From NCBI RefSeq assembly GCF_013364235.1, contig NZ_CP054919.1, positions 8,025,238 to 8,089,237 on the forward strand: 64,000 bases of DNA, given 5' to 3'. Below are positions 17,857 through 26,378 of the stretch, piece by piece. The first letter of the stretch is position 1. Each line of letters starts with the position of its first letter. The stretch comes from Kitasatospora sp. NA04385 (GTDB lineage Bacteria; Actinomycetota; Actinomycetes; Streptomycetales; Streptomycetaceae). The translations under genes were made by a program, and so were the position numbers. A model generated the notes under the pieces. It was not told where the DNA came from and ran no database searches. It saw only the letters and a program-made list of their open reading frames with translations.

Positions 17857-19332
17857 TTAGGCGGGGTGTTCTTCGGTGGTGTGGGAGTCGGTGAGGGTGA
17901 GTGCGCCGAGTGCGGTGATGAGGCCGACGGCGGCGGCGAGGACGGTGTAGGTGATGCGTTCGCCGTGGAAGAAGGAGGTGGTGAGGGTGTGGTCCCAGGT
18001 GCCGGCGGGCAGTTGGGTGGTGACGAGGGCGGCGATGAGGGTGCCGACGACGGCGGTGCCGATGCTGCTGCCGATTTCCTGGGCGGTGTCGTTGAGGGCG
18101 GTGCCGATGGAGGTGCGGTTGTCGGGCATCTTCTCGACCAGGGCGATGGCGCAGATGGTCATGACGGTGCGCAGGCCGATGGTCATCACGACCATGGAGG
18201 CGGCGATGGCGGGGTAGCCGTGGTAGACGCCCCAGGCGAGGCCGGCCAGGGCGGTGGCCAGGCAGGCGGCGCCGACCAGGCAGGCGATGCGGTGGCCGTG
18301 GCGCTTGGCGAGCCATTCGGACAGCGGGGTGGCGGCGAGCATGGTGACGATGATGGGGAGGTTGGCGAGGCCGGCTTTGACGGGGCTCCAGCCGTAGGCG
18401 TACTGGAAGTGCAGGATCAGGCCGAACATGACGGCGGCCATGGCGATGGCGGTGCCCATCTGGGCGATGGCGGCGCCGCGGACGGTGCCGTTGGTGAAGA
18501 GTTTCAGGTCGAGCATGGGGGCGCTGGTGCGGCGCTCGTGCCGGATGAAGGCGAGGGCGGCGGTGAGGGCGCCCAGGACGGAGGCGAGGGTGGCGGGGGA
18601 GGTCCAGCCGTGGTCGACGCCGCTGGTGAGGCTGTAGCAGGCCAGGCCGATGGCGGCGACGCTGAGGGCGGCGCCGGGCAGGTCGAGGCGGTCGCGGGTG
18701 AGGTCTTCGGGGCGGTCGGCGGGGACGCCCAGGCGTACGCCGATGGCGGCGATCAGGGCGATGGGGGCGTTGACGAGCAGCAGCCACTGCCATGCGACGT
18801 GGGCGAGGGCGGTGCCGCCGAGCAGGGGGCCCAGGACGAAGCCGGACATGCCGACGACGATCATGACGGTCATGGCGCGCATGCGCAGGGCGGCGTCGTC
18901 GAAGAGGCGGAAGACGAGGGAGTTGGTGATGGGGGCCATGGCGGCGGCGGCGATGCCGAGGCCGGCGCGCAGGGCGATGAGCTGTCCGGTGCCGGTGACC
19001 AGGGCGACGGCCAGGCTCAGCAGGCCGAATGCGGCCAGGCCGGTGAGCAGGACGCGGCGACGGCCGAGGCGGTCGGCCATCGAGCCGGCGGTCAGCAGCA
19101 GGCCGCCGAAGGTCAGCGAGTAGGCGCCGGTGACCCACTGCAGTGCGGTGGTGCCGCTGCCCAGGTCGCGGCCGATGGTGGGCAGGGCGATGGACAGCAG
19201 CGTGTTGTCGACCATCTCGACGAAGAAGGCCAGGCAGAGCGCGGCCATCGGGATCCACGCCGCACGCAGCGACGGATAGGTGCGCGGCGCCGCGGCGGCG
19301 GCGGCGGGAGTGGTGGTCTCGGTGCCGGTCAT
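17857..19332 (-). CDS. MFS multidrug-type efflux transporter (DHA2, 14 TM)
   Basis: A 491-residue major facilitator of the EmrB/QacA drug:proton antiporter class. The first helix carries FVEMVDNTLLSIALPTIG, equivalent to the D-x-T/S-IVNVALP motif C region. GSMADRLGRRRVLLTG is the loop 2-3 signature. About 14 transmembrane helices are visible. AGGAGGCC precedes the ATG at 19332. It converges with the CE7 gene with only 27 bp between stops. The substrate is unknown. No adjacent regulator is obvious. Confidence 0.9.
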   Translation of the reverse strand: MTGTETTTPAAAAAAPRTYPSLRAAWIPMAALCLAFFVEMVDNTLLSIALPTIGRDLGSGTTALQWVTGAYSLTFGGLLLTAGSMADRLGRRRVLLTGLAAFGLLSLAVALVTGTGQLIALRAGLGIAAAAMAPITNSLVFRLFDDAALRMRAMTVMIVVGMSGFVLGPLLGGTALAHVAWQWLLLVNAPIALIAAIGVRLGVPADRPEDLTRDRLDLPGAALSVAAIGLACYSLTSGVDHGWTSPATLASVLGALTAALAFIRHERRTSAPMLDLKLFTNGTVRGAAIAQMGTAIAMAAVMFGLILHFQYAYGWSPVKAGLANLPIIVTMLAATPLSEWLAKRHGHRIACLVGAACLATALAGLAWGVYHGYPAIAASMVVMTIGLRTVMTICAIALVEKMPDNRTSIGTALNDTAQEIGSSIGTAVVGTLIAALVTTQLPAGTWDHTLTTSFFHGERITYTVLAAAVGLITALGALTLTDSHTTEEHPA

Positions 19333-19541
19333 GGCGGCCTCCTCTCGGGACGAGTATCAGAACGGATGCCGGGGTGGGCATTGCGGTGGGCGTCGCGGTG
19401 CATCGATGCCGTCCGCACTGCCGCCGTGGCGCTGCCGCCCGTCTCCTCAGAGCGTGCGGGAGCGCGCCGACAGGCCGCTGTCATCCCACTGACAGCCCGC
19501 CGACAGCCCGCCGACAGCGGGGCGGGCGGTCACCAGGGGCT

Positions 19542-20060
19542 TCAGAGGTGCACGCCGAAGGCCGGGGCCAGGGGCGAGTACAGGACGAGCAGGCCCAGCA
19601 GGACGATGCGCGTCCTGCGCAGCCGCGGCCCGGACGCGGTCAGTGCGGCCGCGAGCGCGAACAGCGCGGCCGAGGTGACCGGCAGCGTCGCCTCCGGGAG
19701 CTCCCAGGAGCCCAGGACCCGGCCCAGCCGGGTCACCGCCCAGAAGAGCAGGGCGGCCGCCGCGACGACCCGCCAGGCCGGGCGGACGCCCACCAGCCGC
19801 AGCACCAGCCAGCTCATCAGGAGACTGGCCAGCAGGAGCGCCCCGAGGAACAGCAGGGCCGCCCCCAGGCAGCCCCACTGCACCTGGTCGTCGCAGGTGA
19901 AGTAGTCGTTCCACGACACGAAGGTCAGGGCGATCCAGAAGAGTCCGACCCCGGCCCCCGCCGCCGCCGCCCGGCCCGCCCGGGACGAGACCACCGCCCG
20001 CCACCGGCTCGCCCCCGCCGCTCCCCGAACAGGGCTTCCCTGCACCTCGGTCGAGTCCAC
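19542..20060 (-). CDS. Small integral membrane protein of unknown function
   Basis: A 172-residue protein that I do not recognise. Five hydrophobic segments are visible, among them GLFWIALTFVSW, LGAALLFLGALLLASLLMSW and RIVLLGLLVLYSPLAPAFG. A short loop between the first two contains CDDQVQWGC, whose two cysteines could form a disulfide outside the membrane. The GTG at 20060 has GGAGAGG upstream. It lies alone between an MFS pump gene and an MBL-fold hydrolase gene, both on the same strand. Confidence 0.65.
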   Translation of the reverse strand: MDSTEVQGSPVRGAAGASRWRAVVSSRAGRAAAAGAGVGLFWIALTFVSWNDYFTCDDQVQWGCLGAALLFLGALLLASLLMSWLVLRLVGVRPAWRVVAAAALLFWAVTRLGRVLGSWELPEATLPVTSAALFALAAALTASGPRLRRTRIVLLGLLVLYSPLAPAFGVHL

Positions 20061-20256
20061 CGATCCACGTCCTCTCCGTGCCCCCGCGCGATCCGACGGC
20101 AGATTCTGCCGCAAGGGGGAGGGGACGGCATGAGCATCCGTACTCAGCTCCCGACGCGCAGGCGCCGCGGGCCCGTTGCCGAGACGAACGCCGGGAACGC
20201 CTGCCGGGCGGTGTGTTCGGCGCGACGTCAGGAGTAGGTGACGGCCTCGCCCCGGG

Positions 20257-20940
20257 TCAGCACTCCGCCGCGGCCGCGCGCAGGGCCGCCGCCGCGTCCC
20301 CCACCAGCGGCGTCCCGTGCCCGAACACCGCGTTCGCGGCGCCCAGCTCCGCCAGCCGGTGCAGCGAGCCGATCGCCCGCGCCCGGTCGGTGTTGAACAC
20401 GCCCAGCATCGCCCGCCCCACGTTGGCCACCGCGTCACCCGTGAACAGCAGGTCCGGGCCCGGCAGGTGCAGCGCCAGCGAACCGTCCGTGTGCCCCGGC
20501 ACCCCCACCACCCGGGCCCCGCCGCCGAACGGCAGCACGTCCCCGTCCACCACCTCGACGTCCACCGGGCACGGCGGCGCGGGCGGCAGCTCCGGCACCG
20601 AGGCCCGGATCGGACGCTCGAACTCCTCCAGCACCGGCGGCGCCCCCACCGCCTCGCCCCGGATCACCGGCGCCTCCGCCCGGTGCGCCACCACCGGCAC
20701 GCCCCCGTACCGCGCCGCCAGGCGGGCCGCGCCGCCGGTGTGGTCCTCGTGCCAGTGGGTCAGCACGATCCGCGCCAACTCCCCGCCCGGCACCGACTCC
20801 ACCAGCGTCGCGACCCGATCCTCGAAACCCACCGGCCCGCTGTCCACCAGCGTCAACTCCCGGCCGTCCGACCACAGGTAGGCCGCACCGACCGGGAGGA
20901 CCAGCATCCGCAGACCGGGCAGCACCTCGATGACATCCAT
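20257..20940 (-). CDS. MBL-fold metallohydrolase
   Basis: A 227-residue metallo-beta-lactamase-fold hydrolase. The zinc-binding motif is THWHEDHTGG, followed by VPGHTDGS and FTGDAV, which carry further metal ligands, and a late FGHGTP. This arrangement fits the glyoxalase II-like and lactonase-like branch, but the substrate cannot be named. I use the ATG at 20940; a GTG at 20958 is an alternative. No partner genes are obvious. Confidence 0.85.
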   Translation of the reverse strand: MDVIEVLPGLRMLVLPVGAAYLWSDGRELTLVDSGPVGFEDRVATLVESVPGGELARIVLTHWHEDHTGGAARLAARYGGVPVVAHRAEAPVIRGEAVGAPPVLEEFERPIRASVPELPPAPPCPVDVEVVDGDVLPFGGGARVVGVPGHTDGSLALHLPGPDLLFTGDAVANVGRAMLGVFNTDRARAIGSLHRLAELGAANAVFGHGTPLVGDAAAALRAAAAEC

Positions 20941-21069
20941 GCCGACCAGTCTGCGCACCCGCCCCGCCCGCCGCCCCCCGTTTAGCCGACGGCAGACGCC
21001 CGGCGCGCCGCACCGCCCGGGGCGTTCGTGACCGTCCTACCCTTGGACGGCACGGAAGGAGGTGACGAC

Positions 21070-21927
21070 GTGGCCCACCGGACCGACGGCAGCGCGGGTG
21101 ACGCCATCGCCGCGCGCCTGCGCACCCAGACCGCCGAACTCGCCGCCCTCGAACCCGACGTCCGGGCCGACCGGCCCGACGCCGTCCACCGGATGCGCGT
21201 CGCCGCCCGCCGCCTGCGCAGCGCCCTGCGCACCCACCGGCGCCACCTGCGCGGCGACCACACCGCCACCGAGAACGAACTGCGCCGGCTCGGCCGCGCC
21301 CTCGGACCGGCCCGCGACACCGAGGTGCTCGGCGCCCGCCTGCTCGCCCAGGCCCGCGAACTGCCCCCCGGCACCGACCGCGAACGCGTCCGCGCCGAAC
21401 TCGCCGCCTGGCACGCCCGCGAGACCCGGGACGCCCGTACCCGCGTCCTCGCCGCCCTCGACGACCGGCGCTTCCGCCGCCTGCTCGCCACCCTCACCGC
21501 ACTCGCCGCCGACCCGCCCCTCAACTCCCGCGCCGCGCGGCCCTACGGGCCCGAACTCACCCGCACCCTGCGCCGCGAACACCGCCGCACCGCGGAACGG
21601 CTCGCCGTCGCCCGCAGCACCCCCGACGGCCCCGCCCGCGAACGCGCCCTGCACGACGCCCGCAAGGCCGCCAAGCGCGCCCGCTACGCCGGCGAGGCCG
21701 CCGGCCGCCCCGCCCGCTCCTTCACCCGCCGGATGAAAGCCCTCCAGAACGTCCTCGGCCGCCACCAGGACGCCGTCGTCGCCCGCGACACCCTGCGCAC
21801 CCTCTCCGACGGCGGCTTCGGCTACGGCGTCCTCTACGGCCGGCAGACCGCCGAACTCGGCTTCGCCCGCGAGCTGCTGCCGCAGGTCTGGGAGCAGGCC
21901 GCCCGCCGCCCGAAGAAGCTGCGCTGA
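21070..21927 (+). CDS. CHAD domain protein
   Basis: A 285-residue protein made of one CHAD domain, an alpha-helical bundle rich in conserved histidine and basic residues (VHRMRVAARRLRSALRTHRR near the start, LHDARKAAKRARYAGEA later). CHAD domains bind inorganic polyphosphate and often accompany CYTH triphosphatases; no CYTH domain is fused or adjacent here. The GTG at 21070 has an excellent AAGGAGGTGACGAC. The MBL-fold gene diverges from it 129 bp upstream. Confidence 0.9.
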   Translation: MAHRTDGSAGDAIAARLRTQTAELAALEPDVRADRPDAVHRMRVAARRLRSALRTHRRHLRGDHTATENELRRLGRALGPARDTEVLGARLLAQARELPPGTDRERVRAELAAWHARETRDARTRVLAALDDRRFRRLLATLTALAADPPLNSRAARPYGPELTRTLRREHRRTAERLAVARSTPDGPARERALHDARKAAKRARYAGEAAGRPARSFTRRMKALQNVLGRHQDAVVARDTLRTLSDGGFGYGVLYGRQTAELGFARELLPQVWEQAARRPKKLR

Positions 21928-21935
21928 GGGAGAGC

Positions 21936-21999
21936 CAGGGCCCCGGGGAGCATGCACCACCAGGGGCCCGGGGAGCATGCACCACCAGGGGCCCGGGGA
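21936..21999. repeat. 25-bp tandem repeat next to the TIR element
   Basis: Two nearly identical 25-bp units (21936-21960 and 21961-21985), built on CAGGGGCCCGGGGAGCATGC, are followed by a third truncated copy that runs into the inverted-repeat element at 21988. The unit's GGGGCCCGGGGA core is the same as the element's outer end, so the tract may derive from repeated end-joining or slippage at the insertion point. Confidence 0.7.
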
Positions 22000-22136
22000 A
22001 CGGCGGGGCCGTGCTGCTGGCGGTCGGAGCCCATCGGAGTGTCCGTGCTGCTGCGTGCCGTAACAGGAACCAGAAGCAGATGCGCGCCACGGCAGTGCAC
22101 CGTCAGCAGCCCCGGGCTCGCCGTTCCCCGAGCCCC
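21988..22136. mobile_element. MITE-like element, copy A (149 bp)
   Basis: A 149-bp element bounded by imperfect terminal inverted repeats of about 36 bp. The left end starts GGGGCCCGGGGAACGGCG and the right end finishes CGCCGTTCCCCGAGCCCC. It is about 80% identical over its length to the copy at 27517-27666 in the same orientation, including the centre (AGCCCATCGGAG, TGCGCGCCACGGCAGTGCAC). There is no transposase gene. It lies between the CHAD and udgB genes, where both coding strands end. Confidence 0.75.
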
Positions 22137-22147
22137 TGGCGGGGCTC
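22130..22147. terminator. Hairpin terminator between CHAD and udgB genes
   Basis: GAGCCCC (22130-22136), TGGC loop and GGGGCTC (22141-22147) form a perfect 7-bp stem. It overlaps the right end of the MITE-like element and lies between convergent genes, so the element may supply a bidirectional terminator. Confidence 0.45.
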
Positions 22148-22177
22148 TCCCGAGCCCCTGATCGGTTCCGTGTCGGC

Positions 22178-22924
22178 TTACAGCCCGGCGGTCGTGGCCG
22201 CCTCGCGGAGGAGCTCGTCGACCATCGCCGGGGTGAGGCGGCCGGTGTAGGTGTTGCGGGGGCTGACGTGGAAGCAGCCGAAGAGGTGCAGCTCGGGGCC
22301 GCCGTCGGCGGCCGGGAGGACGGCGTGGGCGCCGTGGCCGAAGACCGGTTTGGGGCGGGGCACCTGCCAGCCCGCGGCGGCGAGGACGGGCAGGACGGCC
22401 TGCCAGGCGAAGCCGCCGAGGGCGACCACGGCGCGGACGGTGGGGCGGAGCTCCTCGAACTCGCGGACGATCCAGGGCCGGCAGGTGTCGCGTTCGGCGT
22501 TGGTCGGCTTGTTCTCCGGCGGGGCGCACCGCACCGGATCGGTGATCCGGACGCCGCGCAGCCGCAGGCCGTCGCCGCGCCAGGTCGACTCCGGCCGGTT
22601 CGCGAGGCCGAGCCGGTGCAGCGAGGCGTACAGCAGGTCGCCGGAGGGGTCGCCGGTGAAGATCCGGCCGGTGCGGTTGCCGCCGTGCGCGGCCGGGGCG
22701 AGGCCGACCAGCACCAGCCGGGCGTCGTGCGGCCCGAAGCCGGGGATCGGCCGCGCCCAGTACTCCTGCTCCCGGAACGCCCGTCGCTTGACCAGCGCGG
22801 TCTCTTCGCGCCAGGCCACCAGCCGCGGGCAGGCCCGGCAGTGGACCACCAGCTCGTCCAGCTCGGCGATGCTCGCGGTCTGCGGGGCGAGGACGGCGGG
22901 GGAGGGCTCGGCGGGCGGTTCCAT
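22178..22924 (-). CDS. udgB: Family 5 uracil-DNA glycosylase UdgB
   Basis: A 248-residue [4Fe-4S] uracil-DNA glycosylase. Cysteines in CRACPRLV and in DPVRCAPPENKPTNAERDTC are the cluster ligands. Motif A is GLAPAAHGGNRTGRIFTGD; the lack of Asp/Asn at the usual water-activating position marks family 5 (UDGb), which acts on uracil, hypoxanthine and ethenocytosine. Motif B is HVSPRNTYTG. It works in base-excision repair, which matters in very GC-rich DNA. The ATG is at 22924, and no operon partner is evident. Confidence 0.9.
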   Translation of the reverse strand: MEPPAEPSPAVLAPQTASIAELDELVVHCRACPRLVAWREETALVKRRAFREQEYWARPIPGFGPHDARLVLVGLAPAAHGGNRTGRIFTGDPSGDLLYASLHRLGLANRPESTWRGDGLRLRGVRITDPVRCAPPENKPTNAERDTCRPWIVREFEELRPTVRAVVALGGFAWQAVLPVLAAAGWQVPRPKPVFGHGAHAVLPAADGGPELHLFGCFHVSPRNTYTGRLTPAMVDELLREAATTAGL

Positions 22925-23032
22925 GGGCGGAATCCTACGGTCGGCGACCGGCCCGGGACGGGAGGCGGCGGAGTAGCGTGGAGGTACGGGTCCGGGCGCG
23001 GTCCGGGCGCCGATCGGGTCGAGGTGACGGCG

Positions 23033-23971
23033 ATGGTCGTGGTCGGCGCGTTGATCGCGCTGCTGGTGGTGCTGGCGGTGTACGCCGGCCTGAGCGTGCG
23101 GCTGGTCCAGCAGACGCAGCGCGGGGTGGTGTTCCGGTTCGGCCGGGTGCTGGACGAGGTGCGCGGCCCGGGGCTGGCCCGGATCCGGCCGGTGGCGGAC
23201 CGGCTGCGGCGGGTGAACGTGCAGACCGTCACGATGCCGATCCCCGGGCAGGAGGGCATCACCCGGGACAACGTGACCGTCCGGGTGGACGCGGTGGTGT
23301 ACTTCAAGGTGGTCGACCCGGTGAAGGCGATCGTCGACGTCCAGGACTACGGCTTCGCGATGTCGCAGGTCGCGCAGACCTCGCTGCGCTCGATCATCGG
23401 CAAGAGCGAGCTGGACGACCTGCTGGCCAACCGGGAGCCGATCAACCAGGGGCTCGAACTGATGCTGGACAGCCCGGCGCTGGACTGGGGCATCCAGATC
23501 GACCGGGTCGAGATCAAGGACGTGGCGCTGCCCGAGTCGATGAAGCGCTCGATGGCCCGGCAGGCCGAGGCCGACCGGGAGCGGCGGGCCCGGATCATCA
23601 CCGCGGACGGCGAGTTCCAGGCGTCCGCGCGGCTCTCGGAGGCCGCCAAGGTGATGTCCGCGACACCGGCCGCGCTCCAACTGCGGCTGCTGCAGACCGT
23701 GGTGGAGGTCGCCGCGGAGAAGAACTCCACCCTGGTGCTGCCGTTCCCGGTGGAACTGCTGCGCTTCCTGGAGAGCTCCACCCAGCGCGCCTCCGCCCAG
23801 GCCGCCGAGGCCGCGCAGGTGGTTGAGGCGATCCGCCCGGACGGCGCCGTCGAGGACCGGGAGGTCGAGGACCGGGGCGTCGAACAGCTGGAGCTCCCGG
23901 AGGTCGCCACCGACCTCGAACCCACCGACGGGGCGGGGCCGTTGCGGGTCGCACCGCCGCACGCGGCCTGA
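23033..23971 (+). CDS. SPFH/Band 7 (slipin-type) membrane protein
   Basis: A 312-residue stomatin-like protein. An N-terminal membrane anchor (VVVGALIALLVVLAVYAGL) precedes the Band 7 domain (about 30-190), which shows RGVVFRFGRV, VRVDAVVYFKVVDP and ALPESMKRSMARQAEADRERRA. A helical region and an acidic, low-complexity C-terminus follow. Such proteins organise membrane microdomains and often pair with NfeD proteases, but no NfeD gene is present. GAGGTGA precedes the ATG at 23033. It diverges from udgB. Confidence 0.88.
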   Translation: MVVVGALIALLVVLAVYAGLSVRLVQQTQRGVVFRFGRVLDEVRGPGLARIRPVADRLRRVNVQTVTMPIPGQEGITRDNVTVRVDAVVYFKVVDPVKAIVDVQDYGFAMSQVAQTSLRSIIGKSELDDLLANREPINQGLELMLDSPALDWGIQIDRVEIKDVALPESMKRSMARQAEADRERRARIITADGEFQASARLSEAAKVMSATPAALQLRLLQTVVEVAAEKNSTLVLPFPVELLRFLESSTQRASAQAAEAAQVVEAIRPDGAVEDREVEDRGVEQLELPEVATDLEPTDGAGPLRVAPPHAA

Positions 23972-24079
23972 CCGCCCGCCCCCAGCGGTGGCGCCCCGCC
24001 CAGCCCCGGGGCGAGCATGGAGGGAACGGACGCACCGTGCACGGAGCGCCGTGCGCCAGCCACCCCGGGAGGTCCGGCC

Positions 24080-24502
24080 ATGACGACCGCGAAAGAGATC
24101 ATGCACCCCGGAGCGGAGTGCGTCACCGGCGAGCAGACGCTCGCCGAGGCCGCCCGGCTCATGCGCGACCGGGGCGTCGGCGCGCTGCCGATCTGCGGCG
24201 AGAAGCAGCAGTTGCTGGGCATCCTCACCGACCGCGACATCGTCCTCAAGTGCGTCGCCGAGGGGCGCGACCCCGCCGCCGTGCGCTGCGTCGAACTCGC
24301 CCTCGGACGCCCGACGGTGATCGAGGAGGACGAGGAGGCGGACCTCGTCCTGGAGGCCATGGAGGAGCACCGGGTGCGCCGCCTACCGGTGATCAACCAC
24401 CCCGAGCACGAGCTGGTCGGCATGATCAGCGAGGCCGACATCGCCCGCCACCTCTCGCAGGAGCGGCTCGCCGAGTTCGTCACCGCCGTCACCGCCCGCT
24501 GA
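24080..24502 (+). CDS. CBS-domain pair protein
   Basis: A 140-residue protein consisting of two CBS motifs (about 8-60 and 72-130), for example LMRDRGVGALPICGEKQQLL and MEEHRVRRLPVINHPEHELV. CBS pairs bind adenine nucleotides or similar ligands and regulate partners. No catalytic domain is fused, so it may act as a stand-alone energy sensor. CGGGAGG precedes the ATG at 24080. It is 108 bp downstream of the SPFH gene and could be cotranscribed. Confidence 0.88.
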   Translation: MTTAKEIMHPGAECVTGEQTLAEAARLMRDRGVGALPICGEKQQLLGILTDRDIVLKCVAEGRDPAAVRCVELALGRPTVIEEDEEADLVLEAMEEHRVRRLPVINHPEHELVGMISEADIARHLSQERLAEFVTAVTAR

Positions 24503-24538
24503 CCCCGCCGCCGACCGGTCGGGGGAGGAGGGTTGACC

Positions 24539-24880
24539 GTGTCGACCGAAGGCATCGAGGCCGTGTTCCTGACCACCCACAGCTGGGGGCGGGCGGCCGG
24601 GTTCTTCCAGTCGCTGGGCTACCGGCTGGACTTCGAGGCCGACCACGCCTCGGGGCAGCTGCGCAACGGCGACGGGCCGTACCTGTTCATCGCCGAGGTC
24701 CCGGAGAGCGAGCAGCCGCGGACCGGGATCGTCCTCCGGGTGCCGGACGCCGACGCCTACCGGCCCGGCCCCGGCGTCGAGCTGCTCACCCCGTTCGAGG
24801 ACACCCACTACGGGACGCGGGAGGCGACCGTCCGCGACCCCGACGGCCGCGAGTGGACCCTGCAGGCACCCGCGAAGTGA
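24539..24880 (+). CDS. VOC-family (glyoxalase-like) protein
   Basis: A 113-residue single-domain vicinal oxygen chelate fold protein: WGRAAGFFQSLGYRLDFEAD near the start and REATVRDPDGREWTLQAP at the end. Members act as lyases, dioxygenases or drug-binding proteins; the specific function is unknown. I prefer the GTG at 24539 because GGGGAGGAGGG lies at good spacing; the TTG at 24533 overlaps that site too closely. Confidence 0.8.
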   Translation: MSTEGIEAVFLTTHSWGRAAGFFQSLGYRLDFEADHASGQLRNGDGPYLFIAEVPESEQPRTGIVLRVPDADAYRPGPGVELLTPFEDTHYGTREATVRDPDGREWTLQAPAK

Positions 24881-24902
24881 CGGGAGGGGCGACGCGAAGG
24901 GC

Positions 24903-25211
24903 GTGAACGGAACGGGCCCGACCGATCCGGCGGAGCCCGACGACACGGCGGTGCGGACGGCACTGTGGCGCGCCCTGCACCTGGACGCCGACCGGCCGGG
25001 CCTGCGCACCAGCACCGAGGGCGCGAGCCGGGCCGGCACCCCGTTCCGGAGCCTCTACGCCCCCGAACGGATGCCGGCGCTCGCCCGGGAGAGCGGCTTC
25101 CGGCAGGCTCGGCACCTGCCCGGCCGGGCCCTCGCCGAGCGCTGGTTCACCGGCCGCCCGGACGGCCTGCGGCCCTCCACCGGCGAGGACTTCCTGCTCG
25201 CCGCCACCTGA
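24903..25211 (+). pseudogene. Internally deleted SAM-dependent methyltransferase (TIGR00027/LCM type)
   Basis: A 102-codon reading frame that joins what looks like the first 30-odd residues of an actinobacterial leucine carboxyl methyltransferase-like protein (DDTAVRTALWRALHLDADRP) directly to the family's C-terminal 50 residues (FRSLYAPERMPALARESGFR, then RPSTGEDFLLAAT). The SAM-binding core, normally about 180-200 residues, is missing. The frame is kept across the junction, so a short peptide could still be made from the GTG at 24903, but it should not be an enzyme. Confidence 0.6.
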
Positions 25212-25218
25212 CCGTCCG

Positions 25219-26160
25219 TCAGTTCAGGTAGCACTTGGGCAGCTTGGCCAGGAACGCGTCCGCGATCACCTGGTAGCCGGCGTCGTTGGCGTGGATGTCA
25301 CCGCGCGCCATGTTGGTCCACTGCAGGATCCGGGCCACGTTCAGCGGCACCTGCTGGTCGCCCAGCGGCACCGTGGGCTCGAAGGACCCGGTGGCGAAGG
25401 CGCCCGCGACGTCGGCCGTCGGGACGTGGTGGCGGGCGTCCACGCCCTCGATCGCGTCGTTCAGCGAACCGCTCAACCGCACCGAGGCGGTGGCCAGTTC
25501 CCGGCCCTGCTCGCCGGTCACCCAGGCGGCCAGGAAGGGGTCGTACAGGTTCATCCCGACGATCCGGGTGCGCGGGCCGGCCGCCGCCCGCAGCTCGCCC
25601 AGGATCCGGTCCAGCCCGGTGCGGACCTGCTCGATGCCGTTCACCGCGCACGGCAGGTCCAGCGAGCCGCCGGAGGCGCAGCGCTGCACGTCGTTGGCGC
25701 CGATGTCGATGGTCACCAGCACCTCGTCCTTCCGGTGCGCCTTCAAGTAGGAGACGGCCGCCGCCAGTTGGGAGCCGGTGAAGGAGTGCGGGTACGGGCA
25801 GCCGCCGTCCGCCATGGTGCCGGTGGTCTCGCCCGGGCAGCCCAGGTCGGTGAACTCGAAGGGCCGGTGGCCCCGGGCGGCCCGCGACCCCAGCGTCCGG
25901 GCCAGGTCCTGCGCGTAGCCCCGGCCCACCACGTGCCCGCCGTCCGGCGTCGACTGGTAGCCCGCCGCCAGCGAGTCGCCCAGCGCCAGGTAGTACGCGG
26001 TGCGCCCCCGGTCGTCGGGCCTGCCGTGCCCGCCCGGCCCGTGCCCGCCCGGTCCGTGCGCCGCGTCCTGTGCCGCGGCGGGGACGGCGCCCGCGGCGGC
26101 GAGCGCCAGGGCGGTGAGAGCGGCGGCGACGAGCGTGCGGCGGCGCGCGATCGGGCGCAC
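25219..26160 (-). CDS. Secreted SGNH/GDSL hydrolase
   Basis: A 313-residue exported lipase/esterase-like protein. The signal peptide is RRRTLVAAALTALALAAAGAVPAAAQ. A Gly/His/Pro-rich linker (HGPGGHGPGGHG) precedes the SGNH domain: block I LALGDSLAAGY (catalytic Ser), block II Gly in DLGCPGETTGTM, block III DIGANDV and block V GDIHANDAGY (Asp and His). Cysteines are paired in a way seen in Streptomyces secreted lipases. The GTG at 26160 has GGAGG only 4 nt upstream. It converges tightly with the methyltransferase remnant. Confidence 0.9.
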   Translation of the reverse strand: MRPIARRRTLVAAALTALALAAAGAVPAAAQDAAHGPGGHGPGGHGRPDDRGRTAYYLALGDSLAAGYQSTPDGGHVVGRGYAQDLARTLGSRAARGHRPFEFTDLGCPGETTGTMADGGCPYPHSFTGSQLAAAVSYLKAHRKDEVLVTIDIGANDVQRCASGGSLDLPCAVNGIEQVRTGLDRILGELRAAAGPRTRIVGMNLYDPFLAAWVTGEQGRELATASVRLSGSLNDAIEGVDARHHVPTADVAGAFATGSFEPTVPLGDQQVPLNVARILQWTNMARGDIHANDAGYQVIADAFLAKLPKCYLN

Positions 26161-26378
26161 GGAACCTCCAGGCGGCGATGGACCGGGAACGGATCGACCA
26201 GGGGAGGCTACTGCCCGGTACGACCGTCGGGTAGGGATTTGACTCGACTGCCGGTCGGACTGTCGGCGCGCTTGCCGGTTCGGCCGCCGGGCGGCACCTC
26301 CGGTGGCGCAGTGTCGCGATCCGTGCGCGCAGCGTGCACCGGGTCGTGGGGGCGGCGTCCGCGGGGCATGGTGGTGGG

